Shown in pieces: positions 8,255 through 16,672 of a DNA stretch of 64,000 bases. The notes under the pieces are model-generated. The model had not been told where the DNA came from and did no database searches. It was given only the letters and a program-made list of their open reading frames with translations. The stretch lies in contig NZ_CP096670.1 in NCBI RefSeq assembly GCF_023238625.1, positions 1,601,501 through 1,665,500 of the forward strand. Reading direction: 5' to 3'. The position numbers were made by a program, and so were the translations under genes. The stretch's first letter is position 1. Every line of letters starts with the position of its first letter. This DNA is from Agarivorans sp. TSD2052. Lineage in GTDB: Bacteria > Pseudomonadota > Gammaproteobacteria > Enterobacterales > Celerinatantimonadaceae.

Positions 8255-10194
8255 GTAAGCTAGTTAGTTCCTTTAAATATGTGACGTTTGACCTTTTCGA
8301 TACGTTGATTGTGCGCCGATACCTTAAGCCTGCTAAGGTTTTTTCTGTAATGGAGAAGGAAGCATCTTTGGCTGGTATGAGTAGCGAAGGATTCGCTAAA
8401 AGAAGAATTGATGCAGAGTTCAAAGCTAGAGAAGTTCACCACTTCAACAAAGAAGTAACCTTTGATGAAATATATTTACACAATGAGCTTAGTTCAAACT
8501 ACTCACCCGAACAATTAACTTGGTTTCGTAATAAAGAGCTTGAGTTAGAGCGAAATTCAATTTTTTCCAACTCGAAAGCTGTTAAACAACTAGATGAACT
8601 GAGGGATAAAGGGGCTGTAATAGTCTTTATTACCGATATCTATCTTCCTGAAAGCTTCATTAAAGAAACGATTGAGCGTTTAGGTATATTTAAACCTCAA
8701 GATAAGCTTTATGTATCTTCTAGCATAGGAGTGATGAAATCGAATGGAGAGTTGTTCAAACATGTCTTCGCAGATTTAGGTGCAAAGCCAACAGATTTTG
8801 CTCATTATGGAGATAACTTTAATAGTGATGTTGAACAGCCAGCAAAGTTAGGCATGACGTCCTTTCACTTTAAAGATACTTTTGCTACTAGGTACGAAAG
8901 CAATAATGAACAATCCGAGTCAGTGGAAATGTTACTCGGCGTTAGTCGTTGCAATCGTCTGGCTTATTCTTATGATGATGCTAACCAACAAGCTATACAT
9001 GAGGTGACTTCTAATGTGTCAGCGCCTCTTATGTTCAATTTTACGCTTTGGACTATTCAGCAAGCATTAGCTAAGGGGATTAAAACCATTTTTTATTTTG
9101 CTCGAGATGGTCAAATATTATTCAACATGGCGAGTAAAATAATTGATAAGTTTTACAAAGGCAAAATTGAAGCTAAGTACCTTTATGTGTCGAGGCAGGC
9201 CTTACTATTTCCTGCTCTAAAAAGCTCAGTGGAGGAGGGCTTTGATTGGATTTTTGCTCCAACTTCCTTGTTGAGCGCAGATATAGTCTTAAAACGGATT
9301 AACTTTACAAGCGACGAGTTTAGAAATGAATTAAGGGCCTGTGGGTTAACCGACACTCATTCTCATCTAACCGAGCGTCAGCGAGATAAATTAAGAGATT
9401 TTCTAATACTGCACAATGAGTTGATTATTGAACGCGCTGAAGAATTTCGAGATAACTTAATTGGTTATCTTACCCAAGAAAGTTTTTTTAATGCAAAAAA
9501 TGTCTCAATTGTTGATATTGGCTGGGGAGGGACACTTCAATATTCTATTTCTAAAATTGCTACGGAATTAAATAAAGAAGTCAACCTTCATGGCCATTAC
9601 TTCGGTGTCAGAAAAAGAAAAGTTTACAAGATTTCAGACACTATGTCGGCTTGGTTTACTGATCACGATGATGAGATTAACCTGCTAGATAGACAGGCTT
9701 ATATTGTTCCGATGACAGAGCTTTTTACAATGGCTGATCACGGCGGGGCAAACTTTTACAAAAACAATGGTGAAAAATTTATTCCGGTATTGCGAGAAAA
9801 AAATAATAACGTAGGTCTTCGCTGGGGAGTTAAAGTACAACACGCCTCTATGATGTCCTTTACCAATATGTTATTGGATGTTGTCCAATACGAACAATTA
9901 GCTAGCTTCCCTACAGATAATATCACTTTACTAGAGGAAAACTACCGTCGCTTCTTTTTAGCGCCTACGAAAGCAGAAGCTATCGCGTATTGTTCGTACA
10001 ATGACTCCGAAGACCAATCAGAGTCTTACTACAGGTTAATGGGAAGGCCATATACTTATACAGAGCTTAAGGAATACTTTTCAAATGATTTTATGCACCA
10101 TCATAATGAATGGCGGCAGGGCTCGTTAAAATTAACAAGTCAACCCCTTGTTAATTTTGTATTCAAGCGATTTCAACAGGTTTCTTCAGTATGA
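8251..10194 (+). CDS. HAD-like domain fused to a glycan-locus 'ARDG' domain
   Basis: 647 aa from ATG 8251, which overlaps the upstream stop as ATGA. Residues about 8-210 are a HAD-superfamily domain: motif I is FDLFDTLIVRR, motif II VFITDIYLP, and motif IV HYGDNFNSD. Motif I has Phe where HAD phosphatases have their second Asp, so phosphatase activity is doubtful. Residues about 250-640 form a second domain marked by FYFARDGQILFNMAS, YLYVSRQALLFPAL and VDIGWGGTLQYSI. The same second domain stands alone in the gene at 20175, and the HAD half is found in the gene at 21209. Such proteins are common in capsule loci, but I know of no proven reaction. Confidence 0.7.
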   Translation: MSKLVSSFKYVTFDLFDTLIVRRYLKPAKVFSVMEKEASLAGMSSEGFAKRRIDAEFKAREVHHFNKEVTFDEIYLHNELSSNYSPEQLTWFRNKELELERNSIFSNSKAVKQLDELRDKGAVIVFITDIYLPESFIKETIERLGIFKPQDKLYVSSSIGVMKSNGELFKHVFADLGAKPTDFAHYGDNFNSDVEQPAKLGMTSFHFKDTFATRYESNNEQSESVEMLLGVSRCNRLAYSYDDANQQAIHEVTSNVSAPLMFNFTLWTIQQALAKGIKTIFYFARDGQILFNMASKIIDKFYKGKIEAKYLYVSRQALLFPALKSSVEEGFDWIFAPTSLLSADIVLKRINFTSDEFRNELRACGLTDTHSHLTERQRDKLRDFLILHNELIIERAEEFRDNLIGYLTQESFFNAKNVSIVDIGWGGTLQYSISKIATELNKEVNLHGHYFGVRKRKVYKISDTMSAWFTDHDDEINLLDRQAYIVPMTELFTMADHGGANFYKNNGEKFIPVLREKNNNVGLRWGVKVQHASMMSFTNMLLDVVQYEQLASFPTDNITLLEENYRRFFLAPTKAEAIAYCSYNDSEDQSESYYRLMGRPYTYTELKEYFSNDFMHHHNEWRQGSLKLTSQPLVNFVFKRFQQVSSV

Positions 10195-11438
10195 AAATTT
10201 CAGTAGTAAATAAATGGGATATTGGTGGAGGAGCTGCTCGTGCGGCTTGGAGACTAGCATCCAAGCTAAAGCAAAGTCATGACTTAATTTATTATGTTAA
10301 TGTCAAAGAGTCGAATTTTGATTATGTGCATTTAGTTGATCAATTTATCGGTAAAGAAGAAGAAGAAGGACTTTGTCAATGGAAAAAAATTGATGAAAAT
10401 AGAACAGACGTCTCTAGCACTTATTTTAGCTGTAGTCTTGTTACGTTAGATGATGAAGTTATAGCCGAAATCTGCGCTAGCGATGTAATAAATTTACATT
10501 GGATAGAAAAATTCATATCACCAGATACGCTAACAAAATTAGCGAATTCTGGTAAGCCTATTGTATGGACATTACATGATGAAAGACCTTTCACTGGAGG
10601 CTGTCATTATACAAATGGGTGTTACGAATTTTCGACAAACACTTGTCGAAACTGTATTCAGTTAAAAGATAACAGCCACCGGCTAGCACACAAAGTATTA
10701 AAAGATAAAATTACAGCCTTAAAAAATGCAGATCTTACGATCGTAACACCAAGTAAATGGCTTGGTGAGCAAGCAAAGAAAAGTGAATTATTTGGTAAGC
10801 ATAGGGTTGAAGTGATACCAAACTCTTTAGAGATTGATATTTATAAGCCAACGGATAAAACTTTAGCGAAAAAGCAATTAGGTATTGACCCAAGCGAGTT
10901 TGTTATTTTATTTGGTGCTCAAAGTGCCAAAGAAAAGCGCAAAGGTTTTGATGAGCTTGTAAAAGCTACAGAATATTTCGACAAAATGAGACAAGAATTG
11001 AGTGCGAGGCCTGTTCGAATATTGACCTTTGGAGAGGCCGCCGTTGAAGATTGGGAGATCTCCACTCCTATCCAAAGCCTAGGCACAATCAGTGAAGATG
11101 AGAAGCTAGCGTTAGTGTATAGCGCTGCTGATGTGTTTGTTATTCCATCCAAAGAAGATAACCTCCCTAACACTATTTTAGAGTCCATGGCATGTGGAAC
11201 GCCAGTGATTGGTTTTAATATAGGAGGCGTCGGTGATTTGGTAAGAAATAATGAAACCGGGTTTTTAGTTCCCATCATTTCTTCAGTCGGATTAGCGCAT
11301 GCAATGTTGAACTCGTTAGTAGATGAAAGTCATCTCAATAAACTTTCAGCATATTGCGTCGATTTCGCTAGAATTGGTTACAATCAAAATGTTCAATCAA
11401 GAAATTATATTAAACTGTTTCATGAATTGCTTGCTTAG
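10191..11438 (+). CDS. Glycosyltransferase family 4 with a four-cysteine cluster
   Basis: 415 aa, starting within the upstream stop (ATGA). The N-terminal half has NKWDIGGGAARAAWRL, VINLHWIEKF and IVWTLHDERPFTGGCHY, typical of WcaC-like GT4 enzymes. A cysteine cluster GCHYTNGCYEFSTNTCRNC near residues 137-155 could bind a metal. The C-terminal half shows FGAQSAKEKRKGFDEL and VFVIPSKEDNLPNTILESMACGTPVIGF, the E-x7-E donor site. It is last in the tightly overlapping run that starts at 6409. Confidence 0.87.
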   Translation: MKISVVNKWDIGGGAARAAWRLASKLKQSHDLIYYVNVKESNFDYVHLVDQFIGKEEEEGLCQWKKIDENRTDVSSTYFSCSLVTLDDEVIAEICASDVINLHWIEKFISPDTLTKLANSGKPIVWTLHDERPFTGGCHYTNGCYEFSTNTCRNCIQLKDNSHRLAHKVLKDKITALKNADLTIVTPSKWLGEQAKKSELFGKHRVEVIPNSLEIDIYKPTDKTLAKKQLGIDPSEFVILFGAQSAKEKRKGFDELVKATEYFDKMRQELSARPVRILTFGEAAVEDWEISTPIQSLGTISEDEKLALVYSAADVFVIPSKEDNLPNTILESMACGTPVIGFNIGGVGDLVRNNETGFLVPIISSVGLAHAMLNSLVDESHLNKLSAYCVDFARIGYNQNVQSRNYIKLFHELLA

Positions 11439-11464
11439 AAGATAATAGTTACTAGGAAATATTA

Positions 11465-12196
11465 ATGAATAAAGTTATTGAAATATCCTCTTACCCTAAA
11501 TGTGGTAATACATGGCTGAGATATATCATTGGCCAAATTTTTATGTTAGATCCTAATAAGGAAATACCTGACGTTCATCAACATAATTATAGAACTAAGG
11601 AGATTATGAAATCAGCGGTTTTAAAATACGATAGTTATTCGTTTTACAAGTCACATGTATTAGATAATCCTAATATGAAATGTGATAAGGTAGTGTTGAT
11701 ATATCGAAATCCACTGGATGTATTTTTCTCTAGTATGAACTATTTTCATTTGCATAAAATGACTGAGCAGTTTAAAGGTGGGATTGTTAAAAATGTAGAT
11801 GAGCTAGTCTCCGCAGGAGAACTTGATTACTACTTTAATAAGTTTTGTGATGATGTTGGTAGCGGATATTTTAGTTCGATGTTAGGTGAAAGATCAAATT
11901 ATAAAAAGTATCTACAAGATGCGTTCAATAATGACAAAGTCGTTTCGATACGTTATGAGGACTTAGTGGATGAACCGGTCGTAACGGTAAGAAATCTGTT
12001 GAACAAGTTGATGCCAAATGAAGCAATTGAATTAGACTTGGACATTTTTGTTGAAGTGGATGAAAAAACAAAATTTAGTAATAATTCTTTTTTCTGGAAG
12101 GCGAAAAAGAATACCCACCTAGACTATCTTTCAAAAGAACAAGTTGAATACTTCTATTCTAAAAATGGTTACTTTAATTCCTTAGGTTACGAATAG
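11465..12196 (+). CDS. PAPS-dependent sulfotransferase (Sulfotransfer_1 type)
   Basis: A 243-aa protein. The 5'-phosphosulfate loop is close to the canonical form: EISSYPKCGNTWLRYII at residues 6-22. The 3'-phosphate motif is VVLIYRNPLDVFFSSMNYFH near residue 80, and VSIRYEDLVDEP is the later helix. The sequence resembles cytosolic-type sulfotransferases more than the other two in this window. AGGA precedes ATG by about 8 bases. The gene is clearly AT-rich, suggesting transfer. About 165 bases with a likely promoter separate it from gmd. Confidence 0.85.
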   Translation: MNKVIEISSYPKCGNTWLRYIIGQIFMLDPNKEIPDVHQHNYRTKEIMKSAVLKYDSYSFYKSHVLDNPNMKCDKVVLIYRNPLDVFFSSMNYFHLHKMTEQFKGGIVKNVDELVSAGELDYYFNKFCDDVGSGYFSSMLGERSNYKKYLQDAFNNDKVVSIRYEDLVDEPVVTVRNLLNKLMPNEAIELDLDIFVEVDEKTKFSNNSFFWKAKKNTHLDYLSKEQVEYFYSKNGYFNSLGYE

Positions 12197-12316
12197 GAAA
12201 GGTCATTTGTTATTTTGTCAGTTGCTTCTTTGGAGGGTTTTTGTAAGGTTTTTTATCTTTAAACCCTTAAATTCAACGTTGTATCGTATTTTCTTTAAGG
12301 TAGCTGTGTTTTGAGG

Positions 12317-12346
12317 TTGAATTCGAGAATCAGGTTTTTATATTAT
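12317..12346 (+). promoter_or_regulatory. Candidate sigma-70 promoter for gmd
   Basis: TTGAAT at 12317-12322 and TATTAT at 12341-12346 are separated by 18 bases, and the gmd ATG follows 16 bases later. It is the best promoter-like pair in the 165-base gap after the sulfotransferase. No operator was recognised. Confidence 0.4.
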
Positions 12347-12361
12347 TGAGTTGGAATAAGA

Positions 12362-13477
12362 ATGAAAAAAGCACTTATCACCGGTGTAACCGGTCAAGAC
12401 GGCTCTTATTTAGCCGAGTTTTTACTAGAAAAGGGTTATGAAGTACATGGCATTAAACGCCGCGCATCATTGTTTAACACCGCGCGAGTAGATCATATTT
12501 ACCAAGACGTGCATGAAGAAAACCCGCGTTTCTTTTTGCATTATGGTGATTTAACCGACAGTTCAAACTTAACCCGTATTTTAAAAGAAGTTGAGCCAGA
12601 TGAAGTATACAACTTAGGCGCACAGTCGCATGTTGCGGTATCATTTGAGGCACCAGAGTATACTGCAGATGTAGATGCCATGGGCACTTTGCGTTTGTTG
12701 GAGGCTATTCGCTTTTTAGGCTTAGAGAAAAAGACTAAGTTTTATCAAGCGTCGACTTCTGAGCTTTACGGTGAAGTGCAAGAGATCCCCCAAACTGAGA
12801 CCACGCCATTTCACCCGCGCTCACCTTATGCAGTGGCTAAAATGTATGCTTATTGGATAGTGGTTAACTATCGCGAGTCTTATGGCATGCACGCCTGTAA
12901 CGGTATTTTGTTTAACCATGAGTCACCACGCCGTGGTGAAACCTTTGTTACCCGTAAAATCACCCGTGCTATTGCCAATATCTCGCAGGGTTTAGAGCCT
13001 TGTTTGTATTTAGGTAATATGGATGCACTCCGTGATTGGGGCCATGCTAAAGATTACGTGCGCATGCAATGGATGATGCTTCAGCAAGATGTAGCCGAAG
13101 ATTTTGTTATTGCCACGGGCAAACAAATTTCGGTGCGTGAATTTGTGCGCATGTCTGCCGCAGAAGCCGGCATCCAGTTGGAATTTAGCGGCGAAGGTGT
13201 AGATGAAATCGCGACTGTTGTGGCTATTTCGGGTAACGATGCGCCTGGTGTTAAGGTTGGCGATGTAATTGTAAAAGTTGACCCTCGCTATTTCCGCCCT
13301 GCAGAGGTAGAAACCTTATTGGGTAACCCAGCGAAAGCCAAAGCAAAATTGGGCTGGGTACCAGAGATTACCGTTGAAGAAATGTGTGCTGAAATGGTTG
13401 CCTATGATTTAAGTAAAGCTAAGCAACATGCCTTGCTTGAACAGCACGGTTTTGATGTTTCTGTAGCGAAAGAATAA
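12362..13477 (+). CDS. gmd: GDP-mannose 4,6-dehydratase
   Basis: The enzyme converts GDP-mannose to GDP-4-keto-6-deoxymannose, the first step to GDP-L-fucose. This is a short-chain dehydrogenase-type enzyme of 371 aa, the normal length. Seen: the NADP loop [36 protein letters not shown] typical of GMDs, [14 protein letters not shown], and the catalytic [12 protein letters not shown]. The substrate-binding [19 protein letters not shown] is also complete. A terminator follows; fcl lies two genes on. Substrate comes from manB-manC at the left edge. Confidence 0.97.
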   Translation: MKKALITGVTGQDGSYLAEFLLEKGYEVHGIKRRASLFNTARVDHIYQDVHEENPRFFLHYGDLTDSSNLTRILKEVEPDEVYNLGAQSHVAVSFEAPEYTADVDAMGTLRLLEAIRFLGLEKKTKFYQASTSELYGEVQEIPQTETTPFHPRSPYAVAKMYAYWIVVNYRESYGMHACNGILFNHESPRRGETFVTRKITRAIANISQGLEPCLYLGNMDALRDWGHAKDYVRMQWMMLQQDVAEDFVIATGKQISVREFVRMSAAEAGIQLEFSGEGVDEIATVVAISGNDAPGVKVGDVIVKVDPRYFRPAEVETLLGNPAKAKAKLGWVPEITVEEMCAEMVAYDLSKAKQHALLEQHGFDVSVAKE

Positions 13478-13496
13478 ATTTTACTCTTGGTTTGCT

Positions 13497-13523
13497 AAAA
13501 GCCCTAATCCTTGGGCTTTTTTA
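13497..13523 (+). terminator. Rho-independent terminator after gmd
   Basis: AAAAGCCC and GGGCTTTTTT pair around an 8-base loop, ending in a T-run, about 20 bases past the gmd stop and just before the ribosome binding site of the GSCFA gene. Confidence 0.8.
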
Positions 13524-13537
13524 TCTTGGGGAATGTT

Positions 13538-14581
13538 ATGAAAGATACCGAAGTGGGTAGTATTGCCTCAGAACGTAAAGGCAGTGGTCCAAAGTCTTGG
13601 GCGGAGAGTTATTGGCATGTGGAAAATGCCACCGAATACCCACAGCTTAATCGAGTATTTGAAGATGTTAACAATTGTATAAAGGAGTATGTGGTTACTG
13701 GGCATACTCCAACTAAGCCTTTGTTAAACAATAATAGTAATGTTGTTACTATCGGCTCTTGTTTTGCTGCTGAACTAAGGCATTTCCTAACTTCAGCGGG
13801 ATTGTCCTCAAATAGCTTTTGGATTCCCTCGGGCCTTAATAATACTTTCGCCTTGAGAGATTTTTTGAACTGGGTTATTACTGGTGAAGAAACGTCAAAA
13901 GGCTATCGCTACGAGCGAAATCTTGATGGTGTTGTTAGTGACTGGACGCCTGAATATGAGCGTGGTTTCTATCTGAGTCAGTTTAAATCGGCTTCCGCAT
14001 TTGTCTTTACTTTGGGCTTAGCTGAAATTTGGGAAGACAGCCTAACCAATAAAGTGTTTTGGCGCGGCATCCCTGAATCTGTTTTCGAAAAAGGAAGGCA
14101 TAACTTTAGGTTATCTAGTGTTTCAGAAAATACCGAAAACATTAACGCCATTATCAAATTGTTACAGCTGGTGAATAAAGATGCCCCTGTTATTTTAACT
14201 TTATCCCCTGTGCCTCTTAAAGCATCATTTCAGGGACAATCATGTGTTACTGCCGATTGTGTTTCTAAATCTACGCTAAGAGTAGCGTTACATGAAGCTT
14301 TGGCTACGGCCCCAGATAATACGTTTTATTGGCCATCATTTGAAATAGTAAAGTGGCTTGGCTGTCATCTACCTTATCCAGTATACGGTACTGATGACTC
14401 TGTGGTTCGTCATGTATCTAGGTATATGGTTTTGCAAATACTTAAAGCGTTTACTGAGACTTATTATGGTAAGGAAATTAGCGCTAAAGTGTTCAGCGAT
14501 TTTTCGTCAACGCTTGAAGAGTTCGAGGGTAAAGAGGGCGAGCCTCCCATGATATATAAAGGTACGGTCACCTCAGGTTAG
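13538..14581 (+). CDS. GSCFA-domain protein
   Basis: I take ATG 13538, preceded by GGGGAA, rather than the TTG at 13511, which lies inside the terminator hairpin. Residues about 60-320 form a GSCFA domain, named for the motif seen here as [16 protein letters not shown]. It is an SGNH/esterase-like fold found in glycan and lipid loci. Other conserved blocks are [13 protein letters not shown] and [29 protein letters not shown] near the end carries the likely Asp-x-x-x-His pair. 347 aa. An esterase or acyltransferase acting on the glycan is plausible but unproven. It sits between gmd and fcl. Confidence 0.8.
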   Translation: MKDTEVGSIASERKGSGPKSWAESYWHVENATEYPQLNRVFEDVNNCIKEYVVTGHTPTKPLLNNNSNVVTIGSCFAAELRHFLTSAGLSSNSFWIPSGLNNTFALRDFLNWVITGEETSKGYRYERNLDGVVSDWTPEYERGFYLSQFKSASAFVFTLGLAEIWEDSLTNKVFWRGIPESVFEKGRHNFRLSSVSENTENINAIIKLLQLVNKDAPVILTLSPVPLKASFQGQSCVTADCVSKSTLRVALHEALATAPDNTFYWPSFEIVKWLGCHLPYPVYGTDDSVVRHVSRYMVLQILKAFTETYYGKEISAKVFSDFSSTLEEFEGKEGEPPMIYKGTVTSG

Positions 14582-14601
14582 TTGTAAATAGAGAATATAA
14601 T

Positions 14602-15561
14602 ATGAATAAAGTATTTGTAGCCGGCCATCGCGGTATGGTGGGCTCTGCCATTGTTAGGCAGTTAGAACAACGTGCTGATGTTGAAGTCGTTACACGTAGC
14701 CGCAACGAGTTAGATTTAACCAACCAACAAGCGGTTGCCGATTTCTTTGCCAAAGAAAATATTGAGCAGGTTTATTTAGCGGCCGCTAAAGTAGGGGGTA
14801 TCCATGCCAATAATACCTATCCTGCAGAGTTTATTTATCAAAACCTGATGATAGAGTGCAATATCATTCACTCGGCTTATAAAAGTGGTGTTAAGCATCT
14901 GCTGTTTTTGGGCTCGTCGTGTATTTATCCTAAAATGGCTGAACAGCCGATGAAAGAAACGGCGCTGTTAACTGGTACCCTAGAAGAAACCAACGAGCCT
15001 TATGCCATCGCTAAAATCGCCGGCATTAAGTTATGTGAATCGTACAACCGCCAATATGGGCTTGATTACCGTAGCGTAATGCCAACCAACTTGTACGGCC
15101 CGCACGATAACTTCCACCCAGAAAACTCGCATGTTATTCCTGCGTTGTTACGTCGTTTTCATGAGGCTACCCTACGCGGTGATAAACAGGTAGCGGCCTG
15201 GGGCAGCGGTAAACCAATGCGTGAGTTTTTGCATGTGGATGATATGGCTGCCGCGTCGATCCATGTTATGGAGTTAGACAAAGCCACTTACGATACGAAT
15301 ACCTCAGCAATGCTAAGCCATATTAACGTGGGTACAGGGGTAGACTGCACCATTCGCGAACTAGTAGAAACAGTAGCTAAGGTAACTGGCTTTAGCGGTG
15401 ACATAGTATGGGACACCACTAAGCCAGATGGTGCACCAAGAAAACTCATGGACGTCAGTCGTTTAGCTGATTTAGGTTGGCGTTATAACTATAACCTTGA
15501 AGAGGGCCTAAAGGATGCTTATCAATGGTTTTTAGACAATCAAGATAACTTTAGAAGCTAG
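14602..15561 (+). CDS. fcl: GDP-L-fucose synthase
   Basis: The enzyme epimerises and reduces GDP-4-keto-6-deoxymannose to GDP-L-fucose using NADPH. 319 aa. Seen: [18 protein letters not shown] (NADP loop), [20 protein letters not shown] (family signature), [10 protein letters not shown] with the catalytic Ser and Cys, and [20 protein letters not shown] with Tyr-x-x-x-Lys. [21 protein letters not shown] is also typical. Together with gmd this shows fucose is available to the glycan made here. About 145 bases without a gene follow. Confidence 0.97.
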   Translation: MNKVFVAGHRGMVGSAIVRQLEQRADVEVVTRSRNELDLTNQQAVADFFAKENIEQVYLAAAKVGGIHANNTYPAEFIYQNLMIECNIIHSAYKSGVKHLLFLGSSCIYPKMAEQPMKETALLTGTLEETNEPYAIAKIAGIKLCESYNRQYGLDYRSVMPTNLYGPHDNFHPENSHVIPALLRRFHEATLRGDKQVAAWGSGKPMREFLHVDDMAAASIHVMELDKATYDTNTSAMLSHINVGTGVDCTIRELVETVAKVTGFSGDIVWDTTKPDGAPRKLMDVSRLADLGWRYNYNLEEGLKDAYQWFLDNQDNFRS

Positions 15562-15706
15562 TATTTTAGGCCAAAGGCCAACACTGTAAACATAGTTCCT
15601 TAATATGAATCAGTATTTTGGGACATAACCTCTACCTTTAGTGTCGCATAAGGGTATAAAATGGAATATGGCTTAATCCATATCAGTTATAGGATCCGTT
15701 GAAGTA

Positions 15707-16594
15707 ATGCTTAAAAGAAAACTTAAATCTGCCTTGGGTAAAAATACCCCCTCGCTCCAAGATCTTCAGTTTCATATCGATGTAGTTTCTGCTGAAGCGA
15801 TATCAGGTTGGGCATTTAATAATTTGGAGCCGCAAAAAGCAGCTAAAGTTGAAGTGTTCAGCGGTGACGAATTGCTTTGGGAGGACAACGCCGATCATGC
15901 TCGAAGCGATCTTGTCGATGCGGGTTTGGGGGATTGCGCGTTTAACATCACCCCTGATATAGCGGTGTTGAAGAATGATATCGAATCGGTGGATATATTG
16001 ATCAATGGGCATAAGGTAAACCCTGAACCGGTTGGGCTTGAGTTAACATCACTTAAAGCAGAAGACTACATTTGTCATTTTGATGCAGTAAGCCACAACG
16101 AGGTGCTAGGTTGGGCCCGTAACATTCATGCTGATACTAAACGCGTCACGGTTGAGTTGAAGCATGAAGATAAAGTGTTAGCGTTTGGGCTTGCAGACCA
16201 GCCTCGCGTCGACTTAGCTGATGCTGGCATTGGCGATGGCAATTACGGTTTTACATTAAAAGTAAATGCCGCTAACTTCCCCTCTACCTCGGTGGAGTGT
16301 CAGGTGTACCTAGATGGGCTAGCCACTTTGCTAAACCCCGTTGAGTTAAATACTACACAAGAAGCCATAGATAAAGCTAAGTTTGTTGAGGTGTTTTCAG
16401 AACAAATTGACAGTTTTGAGCAGTTACTCACTGCTGAGTCACAGCGCATTGCCAACCAAATTGTTGAGGCTACACCTGTTAATGAACAGGCCTCTCTAAA
16501 TACTGTGGTTAATGTCGCTATAAATAATATTGCAGAAATCTCTACTCGTCTATCCGTTATCGAAAAGGTACTGACAAAGCATTTCAGTAAGTAA
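15707..16594 (+). CDS. Protein with two copies of a 'GWA...RxDLxxAGxG' module
   Basis: 295 aa, no signal peptide or membrane span. Two homologous modules of about 85 residues lie at about 20-110 and 115-205. Each starts with a beta-strand and SGWAFNN or LGWARNI, and ends with ARSDLVDAGLGDCAFNI or PRVDLADAGIGDGNYGFTL. The rest (205-295) is helical and possibly coiled. The same module begins the next gene, a glycosyltransferase, so it is probably a carbohydrate- or protein-binding beta domain of the synthesis machinery. I know of no proven function. Confidence 0.6.
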   Translation: MLKRKLKSALGKNTPSLQDLQFHIDVVSAEAISGWAFNNLEPQKAAKVEVFSGDELLWEDNADHARSDLVDAGLGDCAFNITPDIAVLKNDIESVDILINGHKVNPEPVGLELTSLKAEDYICHFDAVSHNEVLGWARNIHADTKRVTVELKHEDKVLAFGLADQPRVDLADAGIGDGNYGFTLKVNAANFPSTSVECQVYLDGLATLLNPVELNTTQEAIDKAKFVEVFSEQIDSFEQLLTAESQRIANQIVEATPVNEQASLNTVVNVAINNIAEISTRLSVIEKVLTKHFSK

Positions 16595-16672
16595 TATCTA
16601 GTTCTATCTGGAGGCTCTTAAAGTCTCCGGTGTTCTACATACACTTTTTGAGTATTGATTTAAGGCAGTAGT

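Noticed and set aside
12296-12312. JUMPStart/ops-like GGTAGCTGT before gmd
   Set aside because: Only nine bases match, and the essential ops core GGCGGTAGCGT is missing; it is likely chance.
13511-13537. Upstream TTG start for the GSCFA gene
   Set aside because: It lies within the terminator hairpin of gmd, while ATG 13538 has a strong ribosome site.
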